64,000 nt of DNA from Umbelopsis ramanniana AG (GCF_025399195.1 NW_026252088.1:711360-775359); one strand, 5' to 3'. Positions 24,853-38,733 are shown, counted from the first letter of the stretch. Notes: generated from the sequence alone by a model not told the origin. Made by a program: numbers and translations.

Positions 24853-26455
24853 ATGTCCTCTCCTTTGGCCTTATCCGATCACCCGTCCCACTATTTTGAC
24901 AACCACCGTCATCATCAATACCATCAAGCTAACAGCCATGGTACACACTATGCATCTTCTCCTTTGCCGTCTCCTCCTCTTTCTACTACACATCGTATAC
25001 TTCCAAACATCGGCGATCGTGGAAGATTTTTATTCCCATTCATATCATCTAAGCAAGTTCAAGAATCAAGCATCGATCGAGACGACTATGAAGGAGGTTA
25101 TAGCAGTGATTTGGAATTGAAGCCTATTACCAACCATTTCAAAGCTCAAACTCAAATGTTGCCGCCTATTCAGCAGATTGTTACGCCCTCCAATAGTCCG
25201 TCACCACAACCAATCACAAGTCAAGTTGCTGGCCTCAAGCCTTCTCCCGAGTATATGGACATTTATGCATCCAGTTCAGAAAGTTCCACGAGTGCTCCCA
25301 GTAGCCGTAAAGGCTCCATCGCTTCACTTCTCAATACGGACGACCACAACAAGCATGTTGAACAACCAATATCGGAGCTTTTAGACAATAACATCGTTAT
25401 TCAAATGTATGAACCTGAGAAACACCGTCAGCACCAAGCCCATTTTCATCATCAAAAAAATGAGTATCCACCTGCTGCTGTATTGGCACCAAGAGGTCGA
25501 CCGCCTCATAGCATTTCAGGCAATAGAAAAAGGCGGTTGCACAGTGAATGCGTAGTTCATGAAAGCGACACTAAGGAGTTGTCAGGGGAGCGTGATCGTA
25601 AACGTTACAGATCAGCACCCAGTAGCCAATCATATGGACATCCGGTGTCATTGGACACTACTGTGGCTCCACCCATTATCCAACAACAACGAGCGGTTGG
25701 ACTACGACATTTCAGTCAACAAGTATGCAAGAAAGTTCGCGAAAAGCAAGTAACAACCTACAATGCTGTTGCTAACGAACTGGCTTCCGATATCCAAAGC
25801 TATTATACTGAGGGACAGTATGACCAAAAGAACATTCGTCGTCGTGTCTATGATGCTCTCAACGTTTTGATGGCAATGGATATCATTGCAAAAGACCGTA
25901 AAGAGATTCGATGGCTCGGAATCTCTGGACTTCAAAAGCCAACAGCAAATGATTTCGAAGGCGCGGAATCGAGTAAAGTTCAAGAGGAAAAAATGCTGCT
26001 TGAGGTGAGTAGCCAACATTTGTAGCTTGATGCATGCATGCATTCTCTTAAGACCAAACAAACTCACTCTACCCTTGTTACAGCAAAGGATTAAAACCCT
26101 ACAGCAATCTGTCAAGGATACGAAGCAGAAGTTAGTTTACAAAATCAAAAAATATGCTCAGTTTCGTAACCTTATCAATCGAAATGTGGCAGATCCTGCT
26201 CACAGTGGAAAACAGCTGCCATTGCCTTTGGTTGCCTTTACTTGCAAGAACAGCACTAACCACCCTGTCCAAGTCCACGACTCTACCGATTCTATCACCG
26301 TGACTGGAAATCTTGTTGTCAACGAACGACTTGACGACACAGCTGTCATGGATCAATTGGGCTTGAATCAAGTTACCCGTCGTCAACATCTCAACTGGTT
26401 TCCTTCCAATTGGCATCCCTTCTGCTCAGGCTTGATCCGCAATGACTCTCACTAG
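24853..26455 (+). CDS. DP-type transcription factor (E2F heterodimer partner)
   Basis: Winged-helix partner of E2F in G1/S gene control. Two exons, 24853-26004 and 26084-26455. The first 280 or so residues are disordered and rich in His, Ser and Pro, with a basic patch NRKRRLHSE. The DP DNA-binding domain follows: [52 protein letters not shown] and [23 protein letters not shown] is the DP recognition-helix motif; E2F proteins carry a related RRIYDITNVLEG. The second exon has a coiled-coil ([18 protein letters not shown]) and a DP dimer/marked-box-like region ([18 protein letters not shown]). No E2F gene is in this window. Confidence 0.92.
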
Positions 26456-27108
26456 CATGCCTGCCTTTGAATGAATAACCTACCACCAATTTTGTCGTCT
26501 TCACCGTACTTAACATTTAGCACATATTTCCTCCTCGTCCCTGTACATGATCAAACTACGACTCCTGTCCCCTTCCATTTACCATCGTCAAAGCTGTACC
26601 CGTACCATCACCTTTCATTTTTCATCAACACACACACACACACACACACACCTGTTTTCCTGCTTTCATTTAAGTCGTCCGTTTCTGTCATTTCTATTGT
26701 TTTCTTTCCATTTGTCATGCTTCTTGTTTTATACCACTTGCAAGTTTATATTCAGCGCACAGGATGCAACTATGTTTTTCGGACAAAATAAAGTCGATAA
26801 CACCCCGCGCAAATTTATTCCATAGAGAGATGTGTTTAGTGCTCGGAAACACTTGCCCGCCAACTTTTTTTTTGACACGATGGCACTTCCGCACCCCCAT
26901 GATCAGCAACATTTACCGGAGGGAAGACACAAACAAACAATATTTACACGTCAACCAATCCGAAATGTTCCCATGTCCGGCCACCCCCATGGATATCTGT
27001 ATACATTTTTTTTATACTTTATTTTTTAAAGCAAATGTGGTAAGGAAAAGTACGATGGTGGTAAGGCAAATAAGGATCAAATAAGGTGTCTTGGTCGATC
27101 CATGTCAA
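26456..27108. other. Convergent intergenic region
   Basis: 3' flanks of the DP gene (+) and PFK-2/FBPase-2 gene (-), containing a (ca)n tract near 26629-26651 and T runs around 27005-27030. No coding potential recognised. Confidence 0.6.
26629..26651 (+). repeat. CA dinucleotide microsatellite
   Basis: About eleven uninterrupted ca units in the 3' flank of the DP gene, between two convergent genes. Confidence 0.85.
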
Positions 27109-29198
<2,090 letters not shown>

Positions 29199-30384
29199 TG
29201 CTGATTACTGAAGGAGCGCGAGAGAAGGAAGTGACCGGGTTTGATATTGAATGACTGAAGCAAATTCTGTTACGACACTTTCTTCGCGGAGTTGCTGGCT
29301 GCCATCCAATTAGAAATTAGTTGCCTGCTTCAAAATCGATGTGGGGAGAAAGAACGCTGCTGAGGAGATCAGTCCGAAGTGACTTGTTTGCGGAAATACG
29401 GCGTAAACCCTTGCAGAAGTACCTGGTTTGCGGCTAATCATCGCTACGAAGAGTTATATGCGATGGAAGTTTCAAGAGGGCATACGCCATTTTGTTGTTA
29501 AGTGCCTTGTCAAACCAGACGGTCATGGCCTTCTCGCAGAGAACTGACGGCCGATACTTCGGCTCATCTCTTATTCAGCTGAATACCCCAGTACGCCTCA
29601 TAGTGTTGCAGAATAAGGGACTAATAACGCAAACACCATGAAGTGTCTCGCAAATCATTGGCCTGAGGTTCTGTGAACCTAATATCGCAATGCTACCGTA
29701 AACCCACACATCAGAAATGGCTGCTAACTTCCAGGACCATTATTTTGACACATCGCTGCCCACTGAACTGTAAGTTGCGCTGTTTTACGATACTCTTAGG
29801 AAGATCAAAAGATTCATATCTAACGCTCATTGGGTTAGTAGCATATTGAAGAGCGACTATTAAAGTTTGCGATACTTGTAGATCGTTCAACAACGAACAA
29901 CGATCAATACGGTGCAGGTAAATGAGCCTTTAATACACGTGGAGCACCTATCATTCCTCACATGCATATATGCTAAACGTCGAAACATATTTACGTTATT
30001 GGGAACCTCTCCTGTAAAGCTTACGTTTATTTTTTCATTATTCTTTATTCTTTAGCTCTCCTAACAGTTGAGGTCACTATCCCGCCACGGTGGCGCAATG
30101 TACCCGCTACATAAGAGCCCACTTAATGCAAACCATCAAATTTGAAGGCACGGGGTTACTAGTTATTGAAGCGCTGCTATGCAAAAGATGGATGTAGAAT
30201 AATGCATGATACAATAATTTAAGGAAAGAGGTGTGTGATTTTACGCTGGCAGACATACATCGGGTGTGCTTGCGCTTACTTTTTCAGGTTCTCTCAGAGT
30301 GTCGTTGATGTGCATGCGAAATCAGCTGATAGCTCGCTAAGCAAGGATTTGTTTTGAGACGCAAAGTTTGGTTGGTGGATCACA
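29199..30384. other. 1.19-kb divergent intergenic region
   Basis: Promoters of PFK-2/FBPase-2 (-) and the mitochondrial kinase gene (+). I see no credible reading frame; the 60-codon minus-strand frame near 29711-29893 has no family signature. Confidence 0.55.
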
Positions 30385-31797
30385 ATGGACTGCCTATCGA
30401 TGTTTCAATCTCCTACCTTAGGTCACCAGTCCTTTCACACCTTGCTCCCCTTTTACTCACCCCAAATGCTGAAGGCAGTTGCATTCCAACGGCGAGCATT
30501 CTCTATGCCAGCCACTGTGCGGCCAACGCAGTCAACGTCTCCACCCCGCCATCCCATTACTCCTCCCATTCTCTCAGCAGAACAGAAAGCCTCTAGCTCA
30601 CCAGCCCACTTTTACCAGAACCGAACCTTGGACTACTACGTCGAACAACGAGTTACGCCTATCACACTTCGTCAATTGGTGTTCTTCGGAAAGCGTCTGA
30701 ACGATGAACGCTTGATCAAAAGTGCAAATTATGTCAGAAACGAATTGCCTGTCCGTCTAGCTCACAGGATTCGAGACTTTCAGCAACTCCCCTTCATCGT
30801 CGGTAGCAACCCTCATATTCAACTCGTCTACGATCTCTACTGGGCCGCTTTTGAAAAGTTTCGAAAAGTCCCGCCTATAGAGACGAAAGAGCAAAATCAA
30901 GAATATTGTAATTTACTACGAACTCTTCTGCGTGACCACTTGGTCGTCATCCCCCAGCTTGCCCTTGGAATCTCAGAATGCGCTCAACATATACCCGCCG
31001 TACACGCTAATCACTTTATGAACACTATGCTTCGATCCAGAATATCAAGGAGAGTTATCACCGAACAACATTTGGCATTGAGCGAGAGTAGCCAGGATAT
31101 GAATAACGATGATGCCACAGTTGGCACCATCTTCACCAAATGCAATCCTACAAACATCATAGAAAAATGTATTGCCCTCATAGAGACCAGGTTAAGTGGG
31201 ACAGCAAAATGCCCACCCTTCAACATAGATGGATCCACAGGTTGTGGCGACTTTACATATATCTCTGAACACATCGAGTACATTGTGTTCCAACTACTCT
31301 CCAATTCAGTTCGTCATACTCTTCAATTCCATAAACACAACAATGCCCCACCCCCTGTCAACATCACTATTTGTTCCAATGACACCGACATTTTGATTCG
31401 TATTTCAGATCAAGGTGGAGGAATGTCACCCGAGGCATACCGAGATTTATGGTCATTCACATCACAGCGGCGGTTCAAAGCTTTCGAGACCATTCCCCAG
31501 ATGGCTGCGCGAATAGCAGAAGAAGAAGAAATACCATGGAGTTGGCAAGGTCAGGAAGATCAGCATCTAGGGATTGGCTTACCTATGAGTAAAGTGTACT
31601 CTGAATACTGGGGAGGCGAGCTGAAAATCATGTCGATGGAAGGATTTGGTACTGAAGCATATATTCGGATTCCACGGCTGGGCAATCAGACTGAGAACAT
31701 TGATTTTGAAGAAGCCCAAGAGGTCGAGTACGTACCTGCTTGGGAAAGCGACGAGCGACATACCATAGTTCGCCACAGCTCCATTCTTGGCCAATGA
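30385..31797 (+). CDS. Mitochondrial PDK/BCKDK-family protein kinase
   Basis: Member of the mitochondrial protein-kinase family (GHKL fold) that phosphorylates the E1 subunit of pyruvate or branched-chain 2-oxoacid dehydrogenase. Intronless, 470 codons from ATG 30385. The in-frame ATG at 30469 (MLKAVAFQRRAFSMPATV) gives a better presequence. The N-terminal helical domain includes VEQRVTPITLRQLVFFGK and HFMNTMLRSRISRRVITEQH. The ATPase domain has VFQLLSNSVRHT, the G1 box RISDQGGGMSPEA and the G2 box GIGLPMSKVYSEYWGGEL. In the N-box the usual catalytic Glu (as in ELLKNAMRAT) reads Gln (CAA), so activity is uncertain. PDK versus BCKDK is not decided. Confidence 0.9.
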   Translation: MDCLSMFQSPTLGHQSFHTLLPFYSPQMLKAVAFQRRAFSMPATVRPTQSTSPPRHPITPPILSAEQKASSSPAHFYQNRTLDYYVEQRVTPITLRQLVFFGKRLNDERLIKSANYVRNELPVRLAHRIRDFQQLPFIVGSNPHIQLVYDLYWAAFEKFRKVPPIETKEQNQEYCNLLRTLLRDHLVVIPQLALGISECAQHIPAVHANHFMNTMLRSRISRRVITEQHLALSESSQDMNNDDATVGTIFTKCNPTNIIEKCIALIETRLSGTAKCPPFNIDGSTGCGDFTYISEHIEYIVFQLLSNSVRHTLQFHKHNNAPPPVNITICSNDTDILIRISDQGGGMSPEAYRDLWSFTSQRRFKAFETIPQMAARIAEEEEIPWSWQGQEDQHLGIGLPMSKVYSEYWGGELKIMSMEGFGTEAYIRIPRLGNQTENIDFEEAQEVEYVPAWESDERHTIVRHSSILGQ

Positions 31798-32108
31798 CCG
31801 CTAAAATTAAGCATCCCTCAACCACTTTGTATTATTCCAGTTGATTGAACACAAATAAAAAAAAACCCAACACCCTGTAACCTTTTAATCCATTTTACAT
31901 CCATTGAATAACTGATATAGTGTTTGGATGGCCGCAGCATGACCGACAGGTCGCAGACTGCCAGAGCGATGTGCTCTTTGCATATGTCGTTGCGTGACTG
32001 CTGCAGGTTGCTACTCAAAAAAAGTTACATATTCAGCTCAGCAGGTGTCCTATGCCGCTGGGTGCACAGTTTGAAACACGTCAGAAAGGCTAGATTACAA
32101 CAGCACTG
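31798..32108. other. Intergenic, kinase to splicing-factor gene
   Basis: About 310 bp with an A-run at 31855-31866. No feature recognised. Confidence 0.5.
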
Positions 32109-34122
32109 ATGAACCAACAGCGCGTATCGGATGCAGCGGCGCCGTCAGATCCTACAACAGCTTACCAAGCGTTTGCTAGAGTCTTGATGGCCACCAGCCA
32201 TGGAGAATCCAACATTAAAGACGCAGAAGAAATGTGGACGATATTGCACAAGACCATTTTGGAATGCTCAAGAGCCCATGTTGAAGTACGAAGTTTACGA
32301 GATTGCATAGTTCCTTAAAAAGAGTTTTACCGAACACATTCCCTCAGTGTACCTACCTACATTGGTACTGACGATCTTTGACAAACCTGTATATGTATAG
32401 GCTGGTAAATCGTGGATAGCAAAACATTGCAAGCAGCCAACGCAGCTTGAGTCACTTTTCGACCTGATGATTGCCTTGGCCAGATCCAAGTCTGCGTTTA
32501 AGGATAGATTGCATCTCATTTACCTAGTGAACGACTTGCTGGCTTATGGGTACGGCCTTGTTGCTTTGCAGCTGTTGAAATTTGCGTCTCTGGGACTGAC
32601 CGTTGCTTCTTGTTGGACACAGTGATCGAAAGGAAATCCCTTGGATTAAGGATACCTTGTATCCCAAGTTGGTTCCATTACTTCGTTTGGCCTATCATTG
32701 CCAAGGATGTGATCATAGCCAACAAAACCAGGTTCTCAAGGTGAAAATGTGATTCGGGTTTAAATGGATGTGAAACCGTAAGGAACAAGACTTTTGGCTA
32801 ATTTTGTTCATCGTCTTCAACAGGTTATCACTATATGGAAAGAAAAGGAATACTTTCAACTCCCAGTTGTGACCTTGATCCAGAATGCTGTAGTCATGTC
32901 CAACAATGCTTCCAACCCACATCATTTAACAAGCCATGTACCAGAGATTCCAAAGGCTGAAAATAGCCGAAACCCTGTTCAAATGACAGCGCCAGGTACA
33001 GTACGACCAGATATGCCAAAGAAAAGCTATTTTGAATTACCGGTAGGGCCAATGATACCGTTAGCCAAGGTACAGTAATAGAGTTTATGCATTTTACTGT
33101 AAGAAAATATTTTAACTCTACTCTCATTACATCAACTTCAGTTGGAGTATACCCCCTATTCGCCAATACAGTCAAGCCTGCTAAGTATGACACAGCGTAT
33201 GGCTCCTACACAAGAGTTATCTCAAGCTGTTGAACAGTACTACAATGAAATTGCCTTCGCCAATGACGAGAAGTTTGATGCTGAAGGATGGGAGAATGGA
33301 TATTTGGATGGTTACTTTGAAGACATGAAAAGTCGAAAGGAGAAAGCGGCTGACATCCAAGCTCAACGCAAACTGGTGGAGGAAAGTCGGTTACGGCAGA
33401 GAAATGATAGACATACTCGTAGTGGTAGCTCTGACGCTGGCCACCGTGTGGGTAGCGAATCACGAGGACGGGGGGGTCAGCATTTGTAAGTGGTTCTCTA
33501 TCATTCATGATAAATAATTTTTTGATCCTGACCCAATGTTAGTGGCAGCAGATCTAGGTCTCGTAGCCGTTCGCGGGGAAGACGACGAAGTGAATCAAAA
33601 TCAAAGTATCAAAGAAGACGATCCTATTCCAATAGTCGCTCTAGATCACCATCATCACCTCCCCGTGGCAGACGACGACGGTCAACTACTCGATCGCGGT
33701 CTCCCCGCAGTCGAAATCATCAACGTCGATCTCCTCCAGTCAATCGTGGTATAGGATTTTCCTCGTCATCAGATACCCGCATGCCTCAAGGTGAAGGGCA
33801 GTCAGCGCATTATGCCAATGACTGGGTCACACCACGAACAGGATTAGGGGCTGGCCCAGAATTTGCTCAGACAGGCGATGCACCACCATCGTATGACACC
33901 TCAAAAAGCAGCGATGCGTTTGATGCCTATCGTCGAAATCGAAGTTATACGTACGGCCGTGACAATCCACGAAGAAATGATCCTCTTACCTGCTTTAAAT
34001 GTCACAAGGTAAGGAGCAATAACATGACGATATCATTGTAGTGCCACCTATCTGACTGTGCTTGATCCATATAGCCTGGTCACCTCGCTCGAGATTGTAC
34101 CTCGTTCATGACACCGTATTGA
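32109..34122 (+). CDS. CID-domain, RS-rich, zinc-knuckle protein (CHERP-like splicing factor)
   Basis: Probable nuclear RNA-processing factor. Seven exons: 32109-32285, 32401-32549, 32623-32740, 32824-33069, 33142-33485, 33543-34008 and 34075-34122. The N-terminal third is a CID-type RPR domain (SWIAKHCKQPTQLESLFDLM, RLHLIYLVNDLLAYG). Then comes YFELPVGPMIPLAKLEYTPY, which resembles the segment after the CID in CHERP, a U2 snRNP-associated protein. An Arg-Ser domain follows in exon 6 (SRSRSRSRSRGRRR and more). The last exon junction creates a CCHC zinc knuckle (CFKCHKPGHLARDC) at the very C-terminus, which I do not associate with animal CHERP. Orthology to CHERP is inference. Confidence 0.85.
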
Positions 34123-34346
34123 ACATGGAAGAGCCATCTCTCGATGCATTTAACTTTCACTTGAACTGGTTTCACTCCTAAAAGTCTCATGGTTTTTTCT
34201 TTTATTGGGTTCCTAGCGTAGCGTGAAGAAGTATATTCTCATTAATAAATTGACGTCGCTGTGTATGGTACTGTTTTCAGCTTGCTCCCACTCTTTGAGT
34301 CTGTGTGTTTATAAAGATATAGCATGCATATGAATTTGCACATTAT

Positions 34347-35456
34347 TCACATCTCTATATTAAATGACCATAAATCCCGGGCACAATGCACGTTTTCATG
34401 ACCGGCTGTTTCAATGGCCTGTGCCCTTATCTCCTCCATCAATGCTAGAGCACCAGGAGATTCATCGCCACGATATCTTGAGCTAAAGTGGGTCAGGAGC
34501 AAGTGCTTTGCTTGAATGGCGTTAGCGAGACTACCTGCCATTTGTGGCGTGGAGTGTCCATGATCGACGGTTGATGCTGTGACCTCCTCGAGCGTTGTGC
34601 CGGGAGGATCGGCCGACGTCAAAGCATTGGTGGCTTCATGGACTAGAACATGCGGAGGGTATGCTTCGCAAAACGGTATAACAGATGTAGCGTCTTTGGT
34701 GTCTCCTAATATGACGACTTTACGACCACGCCGGGTGGGTGCTGGCAATAACTCTGTGCCATCGGGCAAGACGACTTTTTGACCTTTCTGTAGTTGACCC
34801 AACAGAACCATTGGGTTTTTAATTCCTTGGCGCGCGAGTGCATCCTTTTGACGGTCTAAAATAGGCTTTATCTCGGACAGGTTGATTTTACCAGGCACAG
34901 GTGGCTCGCAAACAATGTAACCAAGCGCTGGAATGGAATGTAAGATTGGTACGGCGGTAACAGTGTAACCATCCTCTAATTGGACCTGCCAGTGTGAAGA
35001 CGGCTGTGAATAAATGTTGTCACCAGGCAGCTCGTTTTCCATCAAGCCCAGGTTCTCATCCCTCGGATCGTTTGGCGACAAAAATTCATGCACTCGGTAT
35101 TTCCGCTGGAACGTTGCATATGTCAATTGAAACGTCGATCGCAGCCACCGTCGAAGGTTAGCTGGACCATATATTTCCAGTGTTTCAGAAATTTCATTTT
35201 GTAGAGTCATGGACATGGTGCATATCAACGCCGGCAAACCATAACAGTGGTCACCGTGCAAGTGGGTGATGAAGATAGCCTGAATGCGACCGGTTCGAAC
35301 TTGGGATTTCTGAAACTGATGCTGCGTCGCTTCACCTACGTCGAAAACGAGAACATTGCCCGTGGGCAGTCGTAATGCCATAGACTGATGATTCCGGGTC
35401 GCTGAAGGGACCGCCGAACTTGTCCCGAGAAAAGTTATGTCCATTTGGCCCACCAT
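34347..35456 (-). CDS. Short-form RNase Z (tRNA 3' processing endonuclease)
   Basis: Metallo-beta-lactamase nuclease that cleaves the 3' trailer from pre-tRNA. Single exon, 369 codons from ATG 35456 (MVGQMDITFLGTSSAVPS); ATG 35444 (MDITFLGTSS) is an equal alternative. The open frame upstream begins only with TTG. Motifs present: ITFLGTSSAVPSATRN, the metal motif FITHLHGDHCYGLPAL, HSIPALGYIV, VILGDTKDA, LVHEATN, STVDHGHSTP and LLLTHFSSRY. Length and motif order match the short (ELAC1/bacterial-like) form rather than the long ELAC2 form. No mitochondrial presequence is evident. Confidence 0.93.
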   Translation of the reverse strand: MVGQMDITFLGTSSAVPSATRNHQSMALRLPTGNVLVFDVGEATQHQFQKSQVRTGRIQAIFITHLHGDHCYGLPALICTMSMTLQNEISETLEIYGPANLRRWLRSTFQLTYATFQRKYRVHEFLSPNDPRDENLGLMENELPGDNIYSQPSSHWQVQLEDGYTVTAVPILHSIPALGYIVCEPPVPGKINLSEIKPILDRQKDALARQGIKNPMVLLGQLQKGQKVVLPDGTELLPAPTRRGRKVVILGDTKDATSVIPFCEAYPPHVLVHEATNALTSADPPGTTLEEVTASTVDHGHSTPQMAGSLANAIQAKHLLLTHFSSRYRGDESPGALALMEEIRAQAIETAGHENVHCARDLWSFNIEM

Positions 35457-35745
35457 GATGATCGATAAAGATAAGCTCAGGTAAGGGGACGCCAGCGGGA
35501 CTCCATTAAAAAAATTATTGCTCAATGCATGATTTGGGCTTCAATTTTACCTCTTTGGCGCCCTTCGTCATATTTTTCATGTCCTACTTTTGGATTTATT
35601 CACAATTGGATCCAATGCACTCTTCCCCAGGCTTGATCCTTCAAAAGAACTAAAGAATATACATAGTCGAATAATTGTTGATGTTGAAAATGTGCACTGT
35701 GATTTACTAGGGTGGAAAGTTTCACGCCACGTACGTGCGTACGTA

Positions 35746-36282
35746 CTAAATGGTTGTATTTCTGACCACGAGGACGGGACAAGGACATTCCTGAATACAT
35801 TTTTCAGAGACTGAGCCTACAAAGACACTCTTAACCTTGCTTAGACCTCTGGATCCCATGATAAGTAAATCAACCGAGTGGTTTTGCGTGAACTTGGGGA
35901 TGAGCTGCCTTGGATCGCCCCATAAAATGTGCTCTTCGCTTGTGGCAGAGAGGGTATGCAGCTCGGCGGCCATATCTTGAAGTCTTTGTCTAGCTAGATC
36001 GGATCCGAGAAGTTCATGTTGAGAGGGATCATTGACCATGGCGCTCACTTCGCTAGGGTTTGCGGATGTCATGGGTAGTGAAAGTCGACGACGGAGTATG
36101 GACTCAGATCCAGACCCACTTCCACGCCTGGCTTCTGTGCCGTTAATAGCTGACAGAAGTATGATATGATCTGATTCGGGTTTGAAAATGTTGGTGATAG
36201 CCCATTTGAAGAGCTTTTGAGCATCCTCTGAACCGTCGTAAGCCAGAGCAATACGACGGCGTTGATCCAATGGTAAAGCCAT
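35746..36282 (-). CDS. Universal stress protein (UspA) domain protein
   Basis: Intronless, 178 residues, start MALPLDQRRRIALAYDGSED at 36282. The alpha/beta Usp fold is seen from RIALAYDGSEDAQKLFKWA (strand 1, ligand Asp) to LLIMGSRGLSKVKSVFVGSV, which carries the ATP-binding GxxGx(9)GS signature, and CPVLVVRNT. A Ser/Arg-rich insert (RRGSGSGSESILRRRLS) sits between the first two strands and could be phosphorylated. ATP binding is predicted from the intact motif; the physiological role is unknown. It faces away from Chs7, with about 290 bp to the RNase Z gene start. Confidence 0.92.
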   Translation of the reverse strand: MALPLDQRRRIALAYDGSEDAQKLFKWAITNIFKPESDHIILLSAINGTEARRGSGSGSESILRRRLSLPMTSANPSEVSAMVNDPSQHELLGSDLARQRLQDMAAELHTLSATSEEHILWGDPRQLIPKFTQNHSVDLLIMGSRGLSKVKSVFVGSVSEKCIQECPCPVLVVRNTTI

Positions 36283-36726
36283 GATATTAGAATTTGTTAG
36301 TTGAAAAGAAGAAGAGAAACGTAAACTGAATCATGCAAACATCCTGGCTGCATTTTATATCTTTGAAATTATTTGTGCGTTTTTTGGCACAATTTTTTTT
36401 ATCGTGCAAACAATTTCGCGAAAGTCGTACCACCATTCATAGTTTTCTATTGGGAAAAGCATGTTAGTGGGCCGGTGAACCAACGAAAGCGTTGTCAAAG
36501 CGTAGGAATGCCCAATGTCAGCTGACATTTTGCCACAAACCATACCACACAAACGACGAGGCCGCCATTTTACATGCAAAACTGACTCTACACAATTTCC
36601 CATAGGCGTATGTTTGGTATTTTTTTTTCATGAAATGTACCGTGAATTTGAATTGATTATATGCGGGTTGGGGAGGGGAAAGGGGACAATTGCTTATCTA
36701 CATTAAGTAGAGGGGAGATGGGGAAT
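36283..36726. other. Intergenic, Chs7 3' flank to USP promoter
   Basis: About 440 bp including the USP promoter. Nothing further recognised. Confidence 0.5.
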
Positions 36727-38034
36727 CTAGTAGGCATTGCCACCTTCAAATTGACCATACTGCTGACCATACTGATGTTGCTGCTGTTGTTGGTGGTGAG
36801 GGGGCGGGGGAGCAGCAAATCTATCTTGGGAGTTGTAGTTTTGGCTCAATTCATCCTCGCCCAAAAGCTCCTTCACTTCCCAAACGTTCTGCTTGCTACC
36901 CACTGAGAATTCCAGATCCTCCTTGGTGATGGAATCCCAGTACTTGTATACCATCATGACAGCCAACAGCGAGCAGATGGTACCGAAGAACAAGCCGTCG
37001 ACATAATGTTTGACCTGGTCGCAAATGACAACCGAGAAGATATACATGAGGACTTGGCCAATGATGAAAAATGCGGTTCCAAAAAGAATATCTCCCAAAG
37101 GCCATCGATCATCCAAAGTATTAACAACCAAAATGATTTGAAGAATGACATAGACAACGAAAGCGATGCCGTTGACGATGAAATAAAACACCCACAACAC
37201 CGAAGGACTGGTGTAGCTGAAGGGGCCGTATTCATTAAAGGTGGCGATGGCGATAGCACCGACGAGGATGAAGACAACAAGGGAACTGATACGAATGGAC
37301 TGAATAGAGAGTGAGCATCGATCCTATTATGCATAGAGGACATTCAAGAATGACTTACCCAGAGTGACCATGGCGTACCATCCTCAGCAAATTGAAAACC
37401 AACAAAGCCGTTCAACAATAAGCACCAGAATGTAGCACTTATTAAACCAACATGAACGGCTGTGAACCACTATATGCACATAAAATTAAAAATGATGAAT
37501 AAAAAAATACATGCAGGCACGTTGGTCAACATGTACTTACAGGATAGACTGAAGAGGCGGTGGGGATAATTCCAGTGACCAAAAGCATCTCCAAAAAGAC
37601 AGTAATCATATATAGGTAGAAGAACATGACGATTTCCTTGCGACCTGTAGAAAAATATTGACGTGTTACAGAGTTGCCCGTTTTGACCAACGTTGCTCAT
37701 AACATTGCCCCCAGGTTACGTACCGACAGCAGTGTACTTTGACTTGATGTGATAAATCATAATGGCCGTCATGATAATAGCGACGATATCGATAATAAGG
37801 GTAGCTAAGAGCAGGACAGGTTAGGAAACGTGGTGGATATTATTCGAGGGAGGGGCGAGAGCGGTTTTTATTACCTGGCTGGAAAATCAGAGTGCCAGCG
37901 AGATCGACATTACGAGAATAGCAGACAGGTTCTATTCCGTCGTACTTTCCAATAAGTGGACAAAGTGATAAGGCCACAGTTTGGCAGATGCCATTAAAGC
38001 TGAATGCCTGGAAGCTGAATGTAATTTGGACCAT
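36727..38034 (-). CDS. Chs7-like chitin synthase export chaperone
   Basis: ER membrane protein of the Chs7 family, which in yeast is needed for chitin synthase Chs3 to leave the ER. Five exons: 37875-38034, 37724-37804, 37541-37644, 37359-37469 and 36727-37299. The N-terminus matches the family ([17 protein letters not shown], then a CYSRNVD segment). Seven hydrophobic spans follow, including [56 protein letters not shown] and [20 protein letters not shown]. The cytoplasmic tail has VWEVKELL and ends in a Gln/His/Pro-rich stretch. Whether its client is a chitin synthase here is inferred from family. Confidence 0.93.
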
Positions 38035-38733
38035 CAGTCAAATTACTGTTTTGGCGCGTGATGAACCGAGAGAATATGAAGTTGGAGAAAAAGGTTGAAA
38101 GGATGTGGGTTGAAATTCCTCGGGAGGAAGTTTGGTTGATTCAAGAAGTAAGCGACAGGTTATGAAGCTGGCAGAAAAAAAGCTATAAAAAAATAAATTG
38201 GGACCTGTTCCTTTGCAATATTGGAAAGCCCCAGTAAGCCCGTTCGACGAACGATCATCATTGGCTGATTTGTGACCCCGATCATATCCTGAAAATAGAT
38301 TGCGAAGGCTCGTTAGCTTCGTTAAAAGCGCTATAAAGCTACTAATGACTTTACTACTGCAATATAATTTTTCTTTTCTTTAGCTACCCTATATTTTCGG
38401 GGTCTGAACGCTTTGACCCTACCCAGTTCTCGAATCTATTTTTGCCTGGAGGGATGCATATCTTTCAGGAGGCTGGCTTTGTAAATATTCCAAAGTGGGG
38501 GGCAAGCAAAGATGTCAGCGCAGGGACTGCTGAAATGGAAAAGTGTGATTTCCCAAGCGTTGGCCAACAAAGACATTCTCATCTGATCATCATACGGAGC
38601 CAATCATTTTAGTGGCGCTGTGGTAACTTTGCCTTTTACAGTAGGTGACCTTTTCCCCACCAATTGAAAATTTTAAGCCCGGGCATGGTCATAAAACCCA
38701 TTGCCTTTCTCTTCTTGTCCACACTCAAACACC
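38035..38733. other. 700-bp divergent intergenic region
   Basis: Separates the Chs7-like gene (-) from the PP1-motif orphan (+). No coding potential recognised. Confidence 0.55.
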
